DNA of 19,429 bases from Palsa-870 sp039935415 (GTDB taxonomy: Bacteria > Chloroflexota > Dormibacteria > Dormibacterales > Dormibacteraceae), in NCBI GenBank assembly GCA_039935415.1, contig JBDTKH010000022.1, forward strand, positions 1 through 19,429. The letters are read 5' to 3'. A model generated the notes under the pieces. The model did no database searches. It was not told the DNA's origin and worked only from the letters and a program-made list of their open reading frames with translations. The position numbers and the translations under genes were made by a program. This document shows positions 5,784-13,149 of this stretch, in pieces (position 1 is the first letter of the stretch; every line of letters starts with the position of its first letter).

Positions 5784-7817
5784 ATGGCCACTGAGTACAC
5801 GCCGGACAAGATCAGGAACGTAGTCCTGCTGGGTCACTCGCATGACGGCAAGACGATGCTCGCCGAGGCGATGCTCTTCGCGTCGGGCTCGATCGCCCGC
5901 ATGGGCGCGCCCGACCAGTCGACCGCGACCATGGACTTCGAGCCCGAGGAACACAAGCACAAGATCTCGATCAACCTCGGCGTCGCCTTCGCCGAGCACA
6001 ACGGGTACAAGATCAACATCCTCGACGCCCCGGGGTTCTTCGATTTCGCCGGCCAGGTGATCAGCGGGCTGCGTGCGGCCGAAAGCGCGATCGTCGTCGT
6101 CGGCGCCGGGGCCCAGCTCGCGGTCGGTACCGAGGTTGCCTGGGAGCACTGCAACCGGACCAACAAGCCGCGGATCGTGGTGGTCAACAAGCTCGACAAG
6201 GAGAACTCCGACTTCTACGGGGCGGTCGCGCAGATGCGCGAGCACCTGTCCCCGCGGCCCTTCCCGCTGCACCTTCCGATCGGGTCCGAGCAGGACTTCC
6301 GGGGCATCGTGGACCTGCTCCACCTCAAGGCCTTCGTCACCACGCCCGACGGCAAGGGCAGCGAGGTGTCGATACCGGACGACATGCAGAAGCTCGTCGA
6401 GCAGTACCGCGGCCAGCTGATCGAAGCCGCGGCGGAGAGCGACGACGCTTTGCTGGAGAAGTACCTGGACACCGGGACGCTGAACGAAGAGGAGATCCAG
6501 CGCGGCCTGCGCGAGGGCATCCTCGAAGGAAAGGTCGCGCCGGTCGTGTGCTGCTCGGCGACCAAGCTGCTGGGTGTGCGAACGCTGATGTCGACCATCG
6601 CCGAGCTGATGCCGCCCCCTGACGTCGAGCCCGACAAACCGGCCAAGGCGTTCGTGTTCAACACAGGCGGCGACCAGTTCGGCCGCGTCACGTACTTCAA
6701 GGTGGTGGCGGGCGTGATCAAGGCTGACGCCCACCTGGCGAACCTGAGTCGAGGCGGCGAGGAAAGGCTGGCGCAGATCTTCTTCCCGCGCGGCAAGGAG
6801 CACGTGGCGACCACCGAGGTGCGTGCGGGCGACATCGGCGCCGCGACCAAGCTCGCGCACACGCTCACCGGCGACACGCTGGGCATAAAGGATGGCGGAC
6901 CTGTGCCCGCGCTTGACCTGCCGGGCCCCGCGTACAGCGTCGCCATCACCCCAAAGACGCATGGCGACGAGGAGAAGATCTCGAGCGGCCTGGCGCGGTT
7001 GCGCGAAGAGGACCCGACGTTACACGTGGAACGTCTCGAGGAGACGAAACAACTGGTGATCGCGGGCCTCGGCGACGTGCACCTCGACGTGACGCTCGAG
7101 AAGCTCAAGCGCAAGTACGGCGTCGAAGCGACGACAGAGGTGCCGCGCGTGGCCTATCGCGAGACGGTGTCAGGCCACAGCCGCACCGAAGGTCGCCACG
7201 TCAAGCAGTCAGGCGGCCACGGACAGTACGGCGTCTGCGTGATCGAGGTGTCCCCGACCAAGCGCGGCGAGGGCTTCGTTTGGGAGGACAAGATCTTCGG
7301 CGGGGCGATTCCACAGAACTTCCGGGCCTCGGTGCAGAAAGGAATCGTCGACAACATGGCCAAGGGCGTCGTGGCCGGCTACCCGATGGTCGACGTGAGG
7401 GTGACGCTGGTCGACGGCAAATACCACTCGGTCGACTCCAACGACATGGCCTTCCAGATCGCCGGGTCGATGGCGATCCGCAAGGGGGCGCTCGACGCCG
7501 GTCCTGTGCTGCTGGAGCCGATCGTCGACGCTGACATCCGCGTGCCGGAGAAGAACCTCGGCGACATCATGTCGGACATCAACGGCCGGCGCGGCAGGAT
7601 CCTGGGCACCGAGCCCGATGATGGCTACCAGAAGGTGCGCGCCAGCGTGCCGGAGCACGAGATGCTGCGTTTCGCCCTCGACCTCAGATCGATCACGCAG
7701 GGGAGGGGCAGCTTCCAGATGAAGTTCTCCCACTATGACGAGATGCCCGCGCACATCGCCAAGGCGATCATCGAAGAGTTCCAGAAGCAGCACGAGGCGG
7801 CCGCGGCCAGCCACTAG
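5784..7817 (+). CDS. fusA2: Elongation factor G-like GTPase, EF-G2 paralogue
   Basis: 677-aa translational GTPase with full EF-G architecture. G domain: G1 GHSHDGKT (17-24), G3 DAPGFFDF (81-88), G4 NKLDKEN (135-141), G5 CSATKLLGV (257-265); domain II from about 285; domains III-V to the end, with domain IV motif HVKQSGGHGQYG. The P-loop has HSHD where canonical EF-G has the IDAGKTT form, and G3 lacks the catalytic histidine of DTPGHVD (F85 here). Such changes mark the EF-G2/FusA2 side group, whose role beyond canonical translocation is unclear; slow or conditional GTP hydrolysis is likely. ATG 5784 follows a GGGGG stretch; a -10-like TAGACT lies at 5736-5741. It is not next to rpsL/rpsG/tuf, which also argues for the paralogue. 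Confidence 0.92.
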   Translation: MATEYTPDKIRNVVLLGHSHDGKTMLAEAMLFASGSIARMGAPDQSTATMDFEPEEHKHKISINLGVAFAEHNGYKINILDAPGFFDFAGQVISGLRAAESAIVVVGAGAQLAVGTEVAWEHCNRTNKPRIVVVNKLDKENSDFYGAVAQMREHLSPRPFPLHLPIGSEQDFRGIVDLLHLKAFVTTPDGKGSEVSIPDDMQKLVEQYRGQLIEAAAESDDALLEKYLDTGTLNEEEIQRGLREGILEGKVAPVVCCSATKLLGVRTLMSTIAELMPPPDVEPDKPAKAFVFNTGGDQFGRVTYFKVVAGVIKADAHLANLSRGGEERLAQIFFPRGKEHVATTEVRAGDIGAATKLAHTLTGDTLGIKDGGPVPALDLPGPAYSVAITPKTHGDEEKISSGLARLREEDPTLHVERLEETKQLVIAGLGDVHLDVTLEKLKRKYGVEATTEVPRVAYRETVSGHSRTEGRHVKQSGGHGQYGVCVIEVSPTKRGEGFVWEDKIFGGAIPQNFRASVQKGIVDNMAKGVVAGYPMVDVRVTLVDGKYHSVDSNDMAFQIAGSMAIRKGALDAGPVLLEPIVDADIRVPEKNLGDIMSDINGRRGRILGTEPDDGYQKVRASVPEHEMLRFALDLRSITQGRGSFQMKFSHYDEMPAHIAKAIIEEFQKQHEAAAASH

Positions 7818-7820
7818 ACT
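7815..7820 (+). promoter_or_regulatory. Putative -10 box TAGACT for a leaderless GTG start
   Basis: TAGACT includes the EF-G2 stop codon and ends 6 bases before GTG 7827. There is no Shine-Dalgarno in the 9-base intergenic gap. No clear -35 is visible, so read-through from fusA2 is an alternative. Confidence 0.35.
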
Positions 7821-7826
7821 CCGGTC

Positions 7827-9434
7827 GTGGCTCCGCCAAGCGCGCACGACGTCGTCGTCATCGGCGGCGGCGTGACGGGCGCCGGGGTCGCGCGCGACCT
7901 TGCATTGCGCGGCCTGTCGGTGCTGCTGCTCGAGAAAGGCGACTGGGGCGCCGGCACCAGCGGCGCCTCCAGCTGGATGATCCACGGCGGTCCCCGCTAC
8001 CTCGAGTTCGACTGGGACACGACCCGCATCTCGACCAGGGACGCGGGCCACATCGTGACAATCGCTCGCAACCTCGTCTATCGCGTCCTCTTCATCATCC
8101 CGGTGCTCCCGCACGACCGGAACAACATCGAGCGCATGGAGACGGCGATGGAGGTGTACGACCGCTTCCAGCCGCTGAAGAAAGCACATCCCCACAAGCG
8201 ACTCACGCGCGAGGAGGCATTACAGCTCGAGCCCGGGCTGACGCCCGACATGATCGGCGCCGTGACGCTGGAGGAGTGGGGGGTCGATCCGCACAGGTTG
8301 GTCTACGCGAACGTCGAGGACGCCGTGGCGCACGGGGCGCGAGCGATGAACCACACGAAGGTCGTGGAGCTGATCCGCGACGGCGGAAAGGTCATCGGGG
8401 TGCGATACCGCGCGCCGGACGGAGCGATGTCGGAGGCGCGCGCCCGTGTCGTGGTCAACGCGACCGGGCCCTGGTCGCCCCAGGTCAGCCGCATGGCCGG
8501 TGTCGACGTCCAGCTCCGGCCGGCGAAGGGAATCCACATCGTCTACCCGCACCGGATCTCGAACTTCTCGATCAGCGCCGAGTCGATCGACGGCCGTGAC
8601 CTTTTGATGGTGTCGCATGCCGGCTTCACGCTCCTGGGCACGACCGACGACGATTTCTATGGCGACCTCGATTCGGTAGACGTCCTCGAGGATGAGGTGG
8701 ATTACCTCCTGCAGGCATTTGAGCGCGTATTTCCAACCATCAAGTCGTACCGCCCGGTGCGCACGACGACCGGTGTGCGGCCGACGCTCTACAAGTGGCG
8801 GCGCTACGAGGACGAGCTGTCGCGAAGGTACGAGGTGATCGACCACGCGGCGGAAGGGGTCCAGGGTTTTGTGACAATCGCCGGCGGCAAGCTTTCCATG
8901 TACCGGTTGATGGCGGAGCTGACCTCAGACGCGGTGTGCCGGAAGCTGGGCCACCAGGCGGCATGCACCACCGCCACGAGCCCATTGCCCGGCAACGAGT
9001 CCGACATGGAGCCACCCGCCGAGCTCGCGCGGCGGTGCGGCATTCCCGCGCTGGCCGCGGTCAAGTTGCAGAGCCGGCACGGGTCCCGCGCGGGGAAGGT
9101 CCTCGACGACGATCGCGCCGGCCGGATCGTCTGCCGATGCGAGCCGATGACCGAGGCGGAGCTCGCGTATGCCGCACGCCACGAACAGGTGCGCTCGCTG
9201 GCCGATGCGTTCCGGCGCGTCGGGCTGGCGGCGGGGCCGTGCGCGGGAGCGGCCTGCGTGATGCGCGCGGCGGAGGTGATCGGCGGTGAGCTGGGTTGGA
9301 GCGCGTCGCAGAGATTCGACGCGGTGCGCGAGTTCGTGCGAGGCGCATGGTTGGGTCGAGCCCCCGTGCTAGGACGGGCGGGATGGGCCGAGGAAGAGCT
9401 GGCAAAGGGCTCGATGCGCGGCCTGGTGCACTGA
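7827..9434 (+). CDS. glpA: FAD-dependent glycerol-3-phosphate dehydrogenase, GlpA type with [2Fe-2S] domain
   Basis: Oxidises sn-glycerol 3-phosphate to dihydroxyacetone phosphate and passes electrons onward at the membrane. Residues 8-36 are the Rossmann FAD site (VVVIGGGVTGAGVARDLALRG, ending at E36); the DAO fold continues with VVVNATGPWS (208-217), TTGVRPTLY (314-322) and IAGGKLSMYR (351-360). The C-terminus has a BFD-like [2Fe-2S] domain with C436, C438, C472 and C477 (VCRCEPMTEAE and GPCAGAACVM). That domain and the length of 535 aa match GlpA of the GlpABC complex rather than aerobic GlpD. No GlpB is nearby; instead a 130-aa single-cluster protein follows after 3 bases. GTG 7827 lies 6 bases after TAGACT, and the stop of fusA2 is only 9 bases upstream. 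Confidence 0.9.
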   Translation: MAPPSAHDVVVIGGGVTGAGVARDLALRGLSVLLLEKGDWGAGTSGASSWMIHGGPRYLEFDWDTTRISTRDAGHIVTIARNLVYRVLFIIPVLPHDRNNIERMETAMEVYDRFQPLKKAHPHKRLTREEALQLEPGLTPDMIGAVTLEEWGVDPHRLVYANVEDAVAHGARAMNHTKVVELIRDGGKVIGVRYRAPDGAMSEARARVVVNATGPWSPQVSRMAGVDVQLRPAKGIHIVYPHRISNFSISAESIDGRDLLMVSHAGFTLLGTTDDDFYGDLDSVDVLEDEVDYLLQAFERVFPTIKSYRPVRTTTGVRPTLYKWRRYEDELSRRYEVIDHAAEGVQGFVTIAGGKLSMYRLMAELTSDAVCRKLGHQAACTTATSPLPGNESDMEPPAELARRCGIPALAAVKLQSRHGSRAGKVLDDDRAGRIVCRCEPMTEAELAYAARHEQVRSLADAFRRVGLAAGPCAGAACVMRAAEVIGGELGWSASQRFDAVREFVRGAWLGRAPVLGRAGWAEEELAKGSMRGLVH

Positions 9435-9437
9435 TCC

Positions 9438-9830
9438 ATGGGACGCACGGACTCGCTCGCGAAGCTCGCCTGGGCGTACGGCGTTCACCTGACGCGGCGC
9501 CGGATCACGCGCCCACGCTCACAGCTCGGCGACCTGCTGGAAACCTACGCGCCTGACGGCATGCGGGCCCTGGAACCGTCGGAGCGTGAGCGACATCCCC
9601 ACCTTGTCGGCTGCATCAACTGCGGCCTGTGCGCGCTCGCCGCGGGACGAATGGGCAAGGCACGATTGCCCGACGTCGCCGCCTCCTACATGCGCCTTTA
9701 CGCGCGGTTGGGCGAGGTGTCCTCCGACCTCGAGGGGGAAGCGCCCGACTTCGCGGCCGCGGCTGCGGCCTGTCCTGTGGGCGTCCCGCTCTCGGAAGTC
9801 GCGGCCATCGTGCGGCGGCTCACCGGGTGA
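9438..9830 (+). CDS. Small single-cluster [4Fe-4S] protein, GlpC/HdrC-like, partner of GlpA
   Basis: 130 aa with exactly four cysteines: C59-x2-C62-x2-C65 in GCINCGLCA, and C112 followed by P113 in ACPVGVPLSE. This arrangement can bind one [4Fe-4S] cluster with the fourth cysteine supplied from far away, as happens in the crossed clusters of GlpC and HdrC-type proteins; the second cluster and the CCG domains of full-length GlpC (about 400 aa) are missing. No transmembrane helix is evident. ATG 9438 is 3 bases after the glpA stop, so the pair is surely co-transcribed. I infer it takes electrons from the GlpA [2Fe-2S] domain and hands them to a quinone reductase or another acceptor. It could also be an assembly or docking subunit. 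Confidence 0.75.
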   Translation: MGRTDSLAKLAWAYGVHLTRRRITRPRSQLGDLLETYAPDGMRALEPSERERHPHLVGCINCGLCALAAGRMGKARLPDVAASYMRLYARLGEVSSDLEGEAPDFAAAAAACPVGVPLSEVAAIVRRLTG

Positions 9831-9933
9831 GGCCGCGGGGACACCCTCCAGGCTGACACGCCGATCCGGATCACCTCTTGACCCGATGACGGATCGGAAG
9901 AATCCATACCCCTGACCATCTGTGCGGAATACC

Positions 9934-9952
9934 GCAGCGGTGGAATCGCTGC
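9934..9952. repeat. Short hairpin in the 234-base gap after the glp genes
   Basis: GCAGCG (9934-9939), 7-base loop, CGCTGC (9947-9952). A second, wider dyad CCGATCC (9861-9867)/GGATCGG (9891-9897) lies nearer the stop at 9830. Neither has a T-run. The rest of the gap holds only the promoter region before 10065. Confidence 0.3.
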
Positions 9953-10006
9953 CCCGTCGCGACCAGGGTTCGCCGTCTGTGGCGAGATGAGCTGGAGCGT
10001 TTGGGG

Positions 10007-10035
10007 TTGCTAGTTATCCACATTCTGTATACAGT
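10007..10035 (+). promoter_or_regulatory. Promoter with perfect DnaA box in the spacer
   Basis: TTGCTA (10007-10012), 17-base spacer, TACAGT (10030-10035). The spacer holds TTATCCACA (10014-10022), a perfect DnaA 9-mer, and the 10-bp palindrome CTGTATACAG (10025-10034) covers the -10 box. Transcription should start near 10042, about 23 bases before ATG 10065. Confidence 0.6.
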
Positions 10036-10064
10036 CTGGGGATATCACACAACATCTAGCGCCA

Positions 10065-10643
10065 ATGGTCAATAGGTTTGTTCGACGGCTGCGCCGTTGG
10101 CCGGCCGTGGAATCGCTCCTGACGCGCATCGCCGGGCAGTTCACGACATGGCCGGCGGATGACTTCGGCCGGTTCGTCAGCGCCTCGGTCGGCACCGGCA
10201 TGGCCGGCGCGATCGCCGCATTCCCGCCGCCCGTGGAACCGGTGCGTCCACCCCCGCCCACGTCGATCGCGCCTGCGACGTTTGAGATGCGATTCATGAA
10301 GCTGCACACGGAGGGGCGATTCGACGAGATGTGGGAGATGCTCGCCGAGGATGCGCAGCGTTCATGGGGAGGGCGTGACGCTTTCATGAAGGACATGCCG
10401 CGACTCGACGACAACGTCGAGCTGCTCGACATGCAGGTCGTCAGCGTGAAGGTGCTCGAGGGCTGGACCGACCAGGCTCACCAGCGCACATACAGCAACG
10501 TGGCGCAGATGGTGATGCGCTACCGGGTGCGCCAGCAATGGAAAGAGTGGACATTCGATCGCCAGGTGCACCTGGTGCCGGCAGCCGGTGGATGGCGAAC
10601 ATTGTGTTACCCGACAAGAGCTAGAAGTGCCGCGAGTCGCTGA
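10065..10643 (+). CDS. Hypothetical protein with NTF2-like C-terminal domain
   Basis: 192 aa, function not recognised. Residues 1-53 begin very basic (VNRFVRRLRRW) and end in a Gly/Ala-rich, mildly hydrophobic patch; 54-70 is a proline-rich linker (PPPVEPVRPPPPTS); 72-183 looks like an NTF2/SnoaL-type cone fold: a helix FEMRFMKLHTEGRFDEMWEML, then FMKDMPRL and antiparallel strands ending in WTFDRQVHLVPAAGGWRTLCYP. Such domains often only bind small ligands or partners, so no enzyme is claimed. The gene has its own promoter with a DnaA box. No clear Shine-Dalgarno precedes ATG 10065. A second unknown gene follows after 18 bases. Confidence 0.7.
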   Translation: MVNRFVRRLRRWPAVESLLTRIAGQFTTWPADDFGRFVSASVGTGMAGAIAAFPPPVEPVRPPPPTSIAPATFEMRFMKLHTEGRFDEMWEMLAEDAQRSWGGRDAFMKDMPRLDDNVELLDMQVVSVKVLEGWTDQAHQRTYSNVAQMVMRYRVRQQWKEWTFDRQVHLVPAAGGWRTLCYPTRARSAASR

Positions 10644-10649
10644 TATAGT
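10644..10649 (+). promoter_or_regulatory. Putative -10 box TATAGT
   Basis: TATAGT begins directly after the stop of the 192-aa gene and would start RNA near 10656, only a few bases before ATG 10662. No -35 is evident; the two genes may simply be co-transcribed. Confidence 0.35.
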
Positions 10650-10661
10650 GATTTGCAGGCC

Positions 10662-11033
10662 ATGCTTCAGGAGACCATCGAGGAGCAGGAGCGCTTTCTG
10701 CGCTGGCACCGCAGGAGACGTCACGCGATGACGCCGCGGCGGCTGCTGCAGGAATCGGACGAGCTGCTCTTCTGGGTTGAAGAATGTCTCGTTCAGGAGC
10801 TTCGCATCGTGCCAGGGTGGCTGGTGTCACGGCTCACGGTGGTGTTGCGCCAGGCACATCCAGAGCTGCCTGGACGCCTTGGTCGCGAGCGCCGGCCCGA
10901 GCAGGTGATGGAGATCATCTATGACGCGCAGGCCGCGCTGATGGACCAGGCGTGCAAGAGCCGCGGCCCGGCGGAGGTCATCCCTCTGTTTGCTCGTGCG
11001 CGTGAGCGAATGCTCCGAGAAGCGGCGCTCTAG
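10662..11033 (+). CDS. Hypothetical helical protein, 123 aa
   Basis: Not recognised. It is strongly charged and helical: QETIEEQERFLRWHRRRRHAM, then DELLFWVEECLVQELR, GWLVSRLTVVLRQAHPEL and a C-terminal helix PLFARARERMLREAAL. No signal peptide or full transmembrane segment is seen. I chose ATG 10662; an in-frame TTG at 10653 would add three residues and lies only 3 bases after the TATAGT box. The gene lies 18 bases after the NTF2-like gene and 14 bases before the PHP gene, so it may lead into that operon. Confidence 0.65.
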   Translation: MLQETIEEQERFLRWHRRRRHAMTPRRLLQESDELLFWVEECLVQELRIVPGWLVSRLTVVLRQAHPELPGRLGRERRPEQVMEIIYDAQAALMDQACKSRGPAEVIPLFARARERMLREAAL

Positions 11034-11047
11034 CCGCGATTTCAGCG

Positions 11048-11653
11048 GTGCGGGTCGACCTTCACCTTCACTCGCACTTCTCGCATGACGGACAGAGCTC
11101 GCTCGAGGAGTTGATCGCGCGGTGCGCGAAGTGCGGACTGGACCGCATCGCGCTGACCGACCACAACACCGTGGAGGGCGCGCTTGCACTGGCGAAGATT
11201 GCGCCCGAGCTGGCCATCGTCGGCGAGGAGGCGAAGACGCACGAGGGCGAGGTCATCGGCCTGTTCATCAACAAGCGCATTCCGCCATATCTACCGCCGG
11301 CCGACGCGATGGACATGATTCACGGCATGGGTGGCCTGACCTATATGCCGCACCCGCTGGACCGGAACCGATCGCATTTCAGCCCGGATCGCATAGTCGA
11401 GCTGGCAGGCAAGATCGACATCATCGAGACCTACAACCCCTGGTGCGACGCGGCCGCGAACCAGGCTGCCGCACGTCTCGCCGCCGACCTCCACAAGGTC
11501 GCCGCCACCGGCTCGGATTCGCATTCCGCGGACGAGCTGGGCCGCAGCTGGATGGAGATCGAGGACTACACCTGCCCGCAGGATTTCCTGGAGAAGCTGC
11601 GCCATGCCCGCCACGTGGTCACGACGAGCAGCGGCTCGGGTCGTCGTGCTTAA
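11048..11653 (+). CDS. PHP-domain metal-dependent phosphoesterase
   Basis: 201-aa PHP (polymerase and histidinol phosphatase) domain protein, expected to hydrolyse a phosphoester with a trinuclear metal site. Motifs in order: VDLHLHSHFSHDG (H6, H8), ALTDHNT (D38, H39), VGEE (E60/E61), YMPHPLD (H102), IIETYNP (E127) and ATGSDSHS (D157, H159). All expected ligand motifs are present. It is shorter than TrpH/YciV (about 280 aa), lacking their inserted region, so the substrate (mononucleotide, sugar phosphate or other) cannot be read. The start is GTG 11048 because the first strand VDLHLHSH begins two residues later. Its 3' end overlaps the start of the PfkB kinase by 8 bases, so the two products are probably made together. 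Confidence 0.9.
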   Translation: MRVDLHLHSHFSHDGQSSLEELIARCAKCGLDRIALTDHNTVEGALALAKIAPELAIVGEEAKTHEGEVIGLFINKRIPPYLPPADAMDMIHGMGGLTYMPHPLDRNRSHFSPDRIVELAGKIDIIETYNPWCDAAANQAAARLAADLHKVAATGSDSHSADELGRSWMEIEDYTCPQDFLEKLRHARHVVTTSSGSGRRA

Positions 11654-12539
11654 CCCGCAGGCGGAGCTGCTGGTCGTGGGCTCGGTCGCGCTCGACACGC
11701 GCGACGGGCCGTTTGGCAAGGTCGAGGAGGAGCTCGGAGGATCGGCGGTCTACTTCGCCCTGGCAGCAAGCATGATCATGCCGGTGAAGGTCGCCGCCCC
11801 GGTGGGTCACGACGGCATCGACCAGGTCACAGAAGCATTCGCCGGTCGCCCCATCGACACGGCGCTGCTCCAGGTCCTCGACGCGCCCACCTACCGCTGG
11901 AAGGCCCGCCAGGAGCATGGCCGCAACGTGGACCTGGGCAACAGCGACGGCATCTATGACGCCTGGACGCCATCCGTGCCTCGGGATTTCACCGGCTGGG
12001 CGTTCGTCGGATCGATGCGGCCGGATCGTCAGGCGGAGGCGGTGAAACTGCTGGCCGGGGCGCGGCTGGTCGCGGCTGACGCGATGCTGTCTTACGTCAA
12101 GAAGCAAACGCCGGAGGCGAAGGACGTGTTAAAGCGCGCATCGTGGTTCTTCTGCAACCAGGAGGAGTACGAAGCGCTCGGCGGGGGGGAACCCGAGGAG
12201 TTCCGGCGCCGGTGGTGGCTCGACGGCCTCGTTTTGAAGTCCGGGCCCGGAGGCGTCACGGTGTACACGCCGGACGGAAGCGTTCACGTGCCTGCGTTGC
12301 CGGGCCACCCGGTGCTCGACACGACCGGCGCCGGAGACACGCTGGCCGGAGGAATGCTTGGCCGTTGGTTGAGCACCGGCGGTGAGCGCGGCGGACTTCA
12401 GGACGCGCTCGCGTGCGGTGTGGCATGCGCATCACTCGCCATCGAATCGATCGGCATCAGGGGTATCACTACCGCAACACCAAAGTTGCTGGAAGAACGA
12501 CTCGCGGAGGTGACGGAATTTCTGAACCGCGAATCGTGA
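11646..12539 (+). CDS. PfkB-family carbohydrate/nucleoside kinase
   Basis: Ribokinase-fold kinase, 297 aa from GTG 11646. Residues 8-17 (LLVVGSVALD) form the first strand and substrate aspartate; GGSAVYFALAAS (31-42) is the substrate-binding glycine motif; VLKSGPGGV (197-204) and DTTGAGDTLAGG (225-236) form the anion hole and PfkB signature 2, with D231 as catalytic base. A two-glycine motif and a full lid region support an active enzyme. Substrate is not decidable: ribose, a nucleoside or another sugar are possible. An upstream ATG at 11604 would add 14 unlikely residues inside the PHP gene. The GTG start overlaps the PHP stop, and the kinase stop TGA overlaps the macrodomain start (GTGA), so the three genes are translationally linked. 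Confidence 0.87.
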   Translation: MLNPQAELLVVGSVALDTRDGPFGKVEEELGGSAVYFALAASMIMPVKVAAPVGHDGIDQVTEAFAGRPIDTALLQVLDAPTYRWKARQEHGRNVDLGNSDGIYDAWTPSVPRDFTGWAFVGSMRPDRQAEAVKLLAGARLVAADAMLSYVKKQTPEAKDVLKRASWFFCNQEEYEALGGGEPEEFRRRWWLDGLVLKSGPGGVTVYTPDGSVHVPALPGHPVLDTTGAGDTLAGGMLGRWLSTGGERGGLQDALACGVACASLAIESIGIRGITTATPKLLEERLAEVTEFLNRES

Positions 12540-13054
12540 TCATCAGTGGCGATCTCGTCGAGCAGAACGTCGACGCGATAGTCAACGCGGCCAACAACGA
12601 CCTGGTGTTGGGAGCCGGCGTTGCAGGAGCGATTCGCAGGCGCGGTGGTCCGGATATCCAGTGCGAATGCGACGCGCATGGGCCTGTCAAAGTCGGCGAG
12701 GCCGCGATCACTGGAGCGGGTGAGCTGCCGGCGCACTACGTGATTCATGCAGCGAGCATGACGCTGGGAGGACGAACGACAAGACATTCGCTCGCGTCTT
12801 CGATGGACCATACGTTTCGATTGGCGAGTCAACATGGAGTGCGAACCATCGCCATTCCCGCGGTTGGAACAGGCATCGCCGGATTTCCGATGGAGGAGTG
12901 TGCCGTGGTGATGGCGGCCTCGTTGCGCAGCGTGCTCGACGATGGTTGGTCCGTCGATGAGGTCCGTTTTGTTCTGTTCGACGACGACGCGAAACAGGCT
13001 TTTGAAGGCCCTTTCCGAGCCATTTTCGATGGTGTTTCAGACCTTGGGGGCTGA
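12536..13054 (+). CDS. Macrodomain protein, putative ADP-ribose binding/hydrolysis
   Basis: 172-aa stand-alone macrodomain. Motifs: IISGDLVEQNVDAIVNAANN (2-21), then LVLGAGVAGAIRRRGG (23-38), AAITGAGELPAHYVIHA (56-72) and IAIPAVGTGIAGFPMEECA (106-123), the last being the phosphate loop. These are the ADP-ribose pocket elements of macrodomains, including the GAGVAGAI loop. Relatives bind ADP-ribose or remove it from proteins, nucleic acids or O-acetyl-ADP-ribose; which applies here is unknown. I chose GTG 12536 because the fold starts there and the codon overlaps the kinase stop in a GTGA junction. Co-location with a phosphoesterase and a sugar kinase hints at ADP-ribose or ribose-phosphate turnover, which is inference. 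Confidence 0.88.
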   Translation: MIISGDLVEQNVDAIVNAANNDLVLGAGVAGAIRRRGGPDIQCECDAHGPVKVGEAAITGAGELPAHYVIHAASMTLGGRTTRHSLASSMDHTFRLASQHGVRTIAIPAVGTGIAGFPMEECAVVMAASLRSVLDDGWSVDEVRFVLFDDDAKQAFEGPFRAIFDGVSDLGG

Positions 13055-13072
13055 ATTCAGTTTGAATTGGGG

Positions 13073-13102
13073 TTGTATTGGGCAAAGACCGACCCCTAGA
13101 AT
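13073..13102 (+). promoter_or_regulatory. Promoter of the zinc-ribbon gene
   Basis: TTGTAT (13073-13078), 18-base spacer, TAGAAT (13097-13102). The predicted start near 13109 lies downstream of the first in-frame ATG (13078), which supports the TTG start at 13150. Confidence 0.5.
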
Positions 13103-13149
13103 GGGCAAGGTCCGCCCCAAACAGATTCTCGGATAAGGACGGTGACTAC

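Noticed and set aside
5724..6962. A 412-codon minus-strand frame opposite the EF-G2 gene
   Set aside because: The plus-strand GTPase motifs are unmistakable; the antisense product is low-complexity RGD/VEHL-rich sequence.
7209..8195. A 328-codon minus-strand frame across the fusA2/glpA junction
   Set aside because: It crosses two well-supported genes in the antisense direction and shows no domain.
9861..9897. Wide dyad CCGATCC/GGATCGG after the mini-GlpC gene as a terminator
   Set aside because: The loop is 23 bases and no T-run follows; it is noted only as a possible structure.
10014..10022. DnaA box as evidence of a replication origin
   Set aside because: A single box without a cluster, AT-rich unwinding region or dnaA/dnaN/gidA genes nearby is not an origin.
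11604..11645. Earlier ATG start for the PfkB kinase
   Set aside because: The added residues (rich in Arg and Ala) lie inside the PHP gene and precede the normal first strand of the fold; GTG 11646 fits better, though this is not certain.
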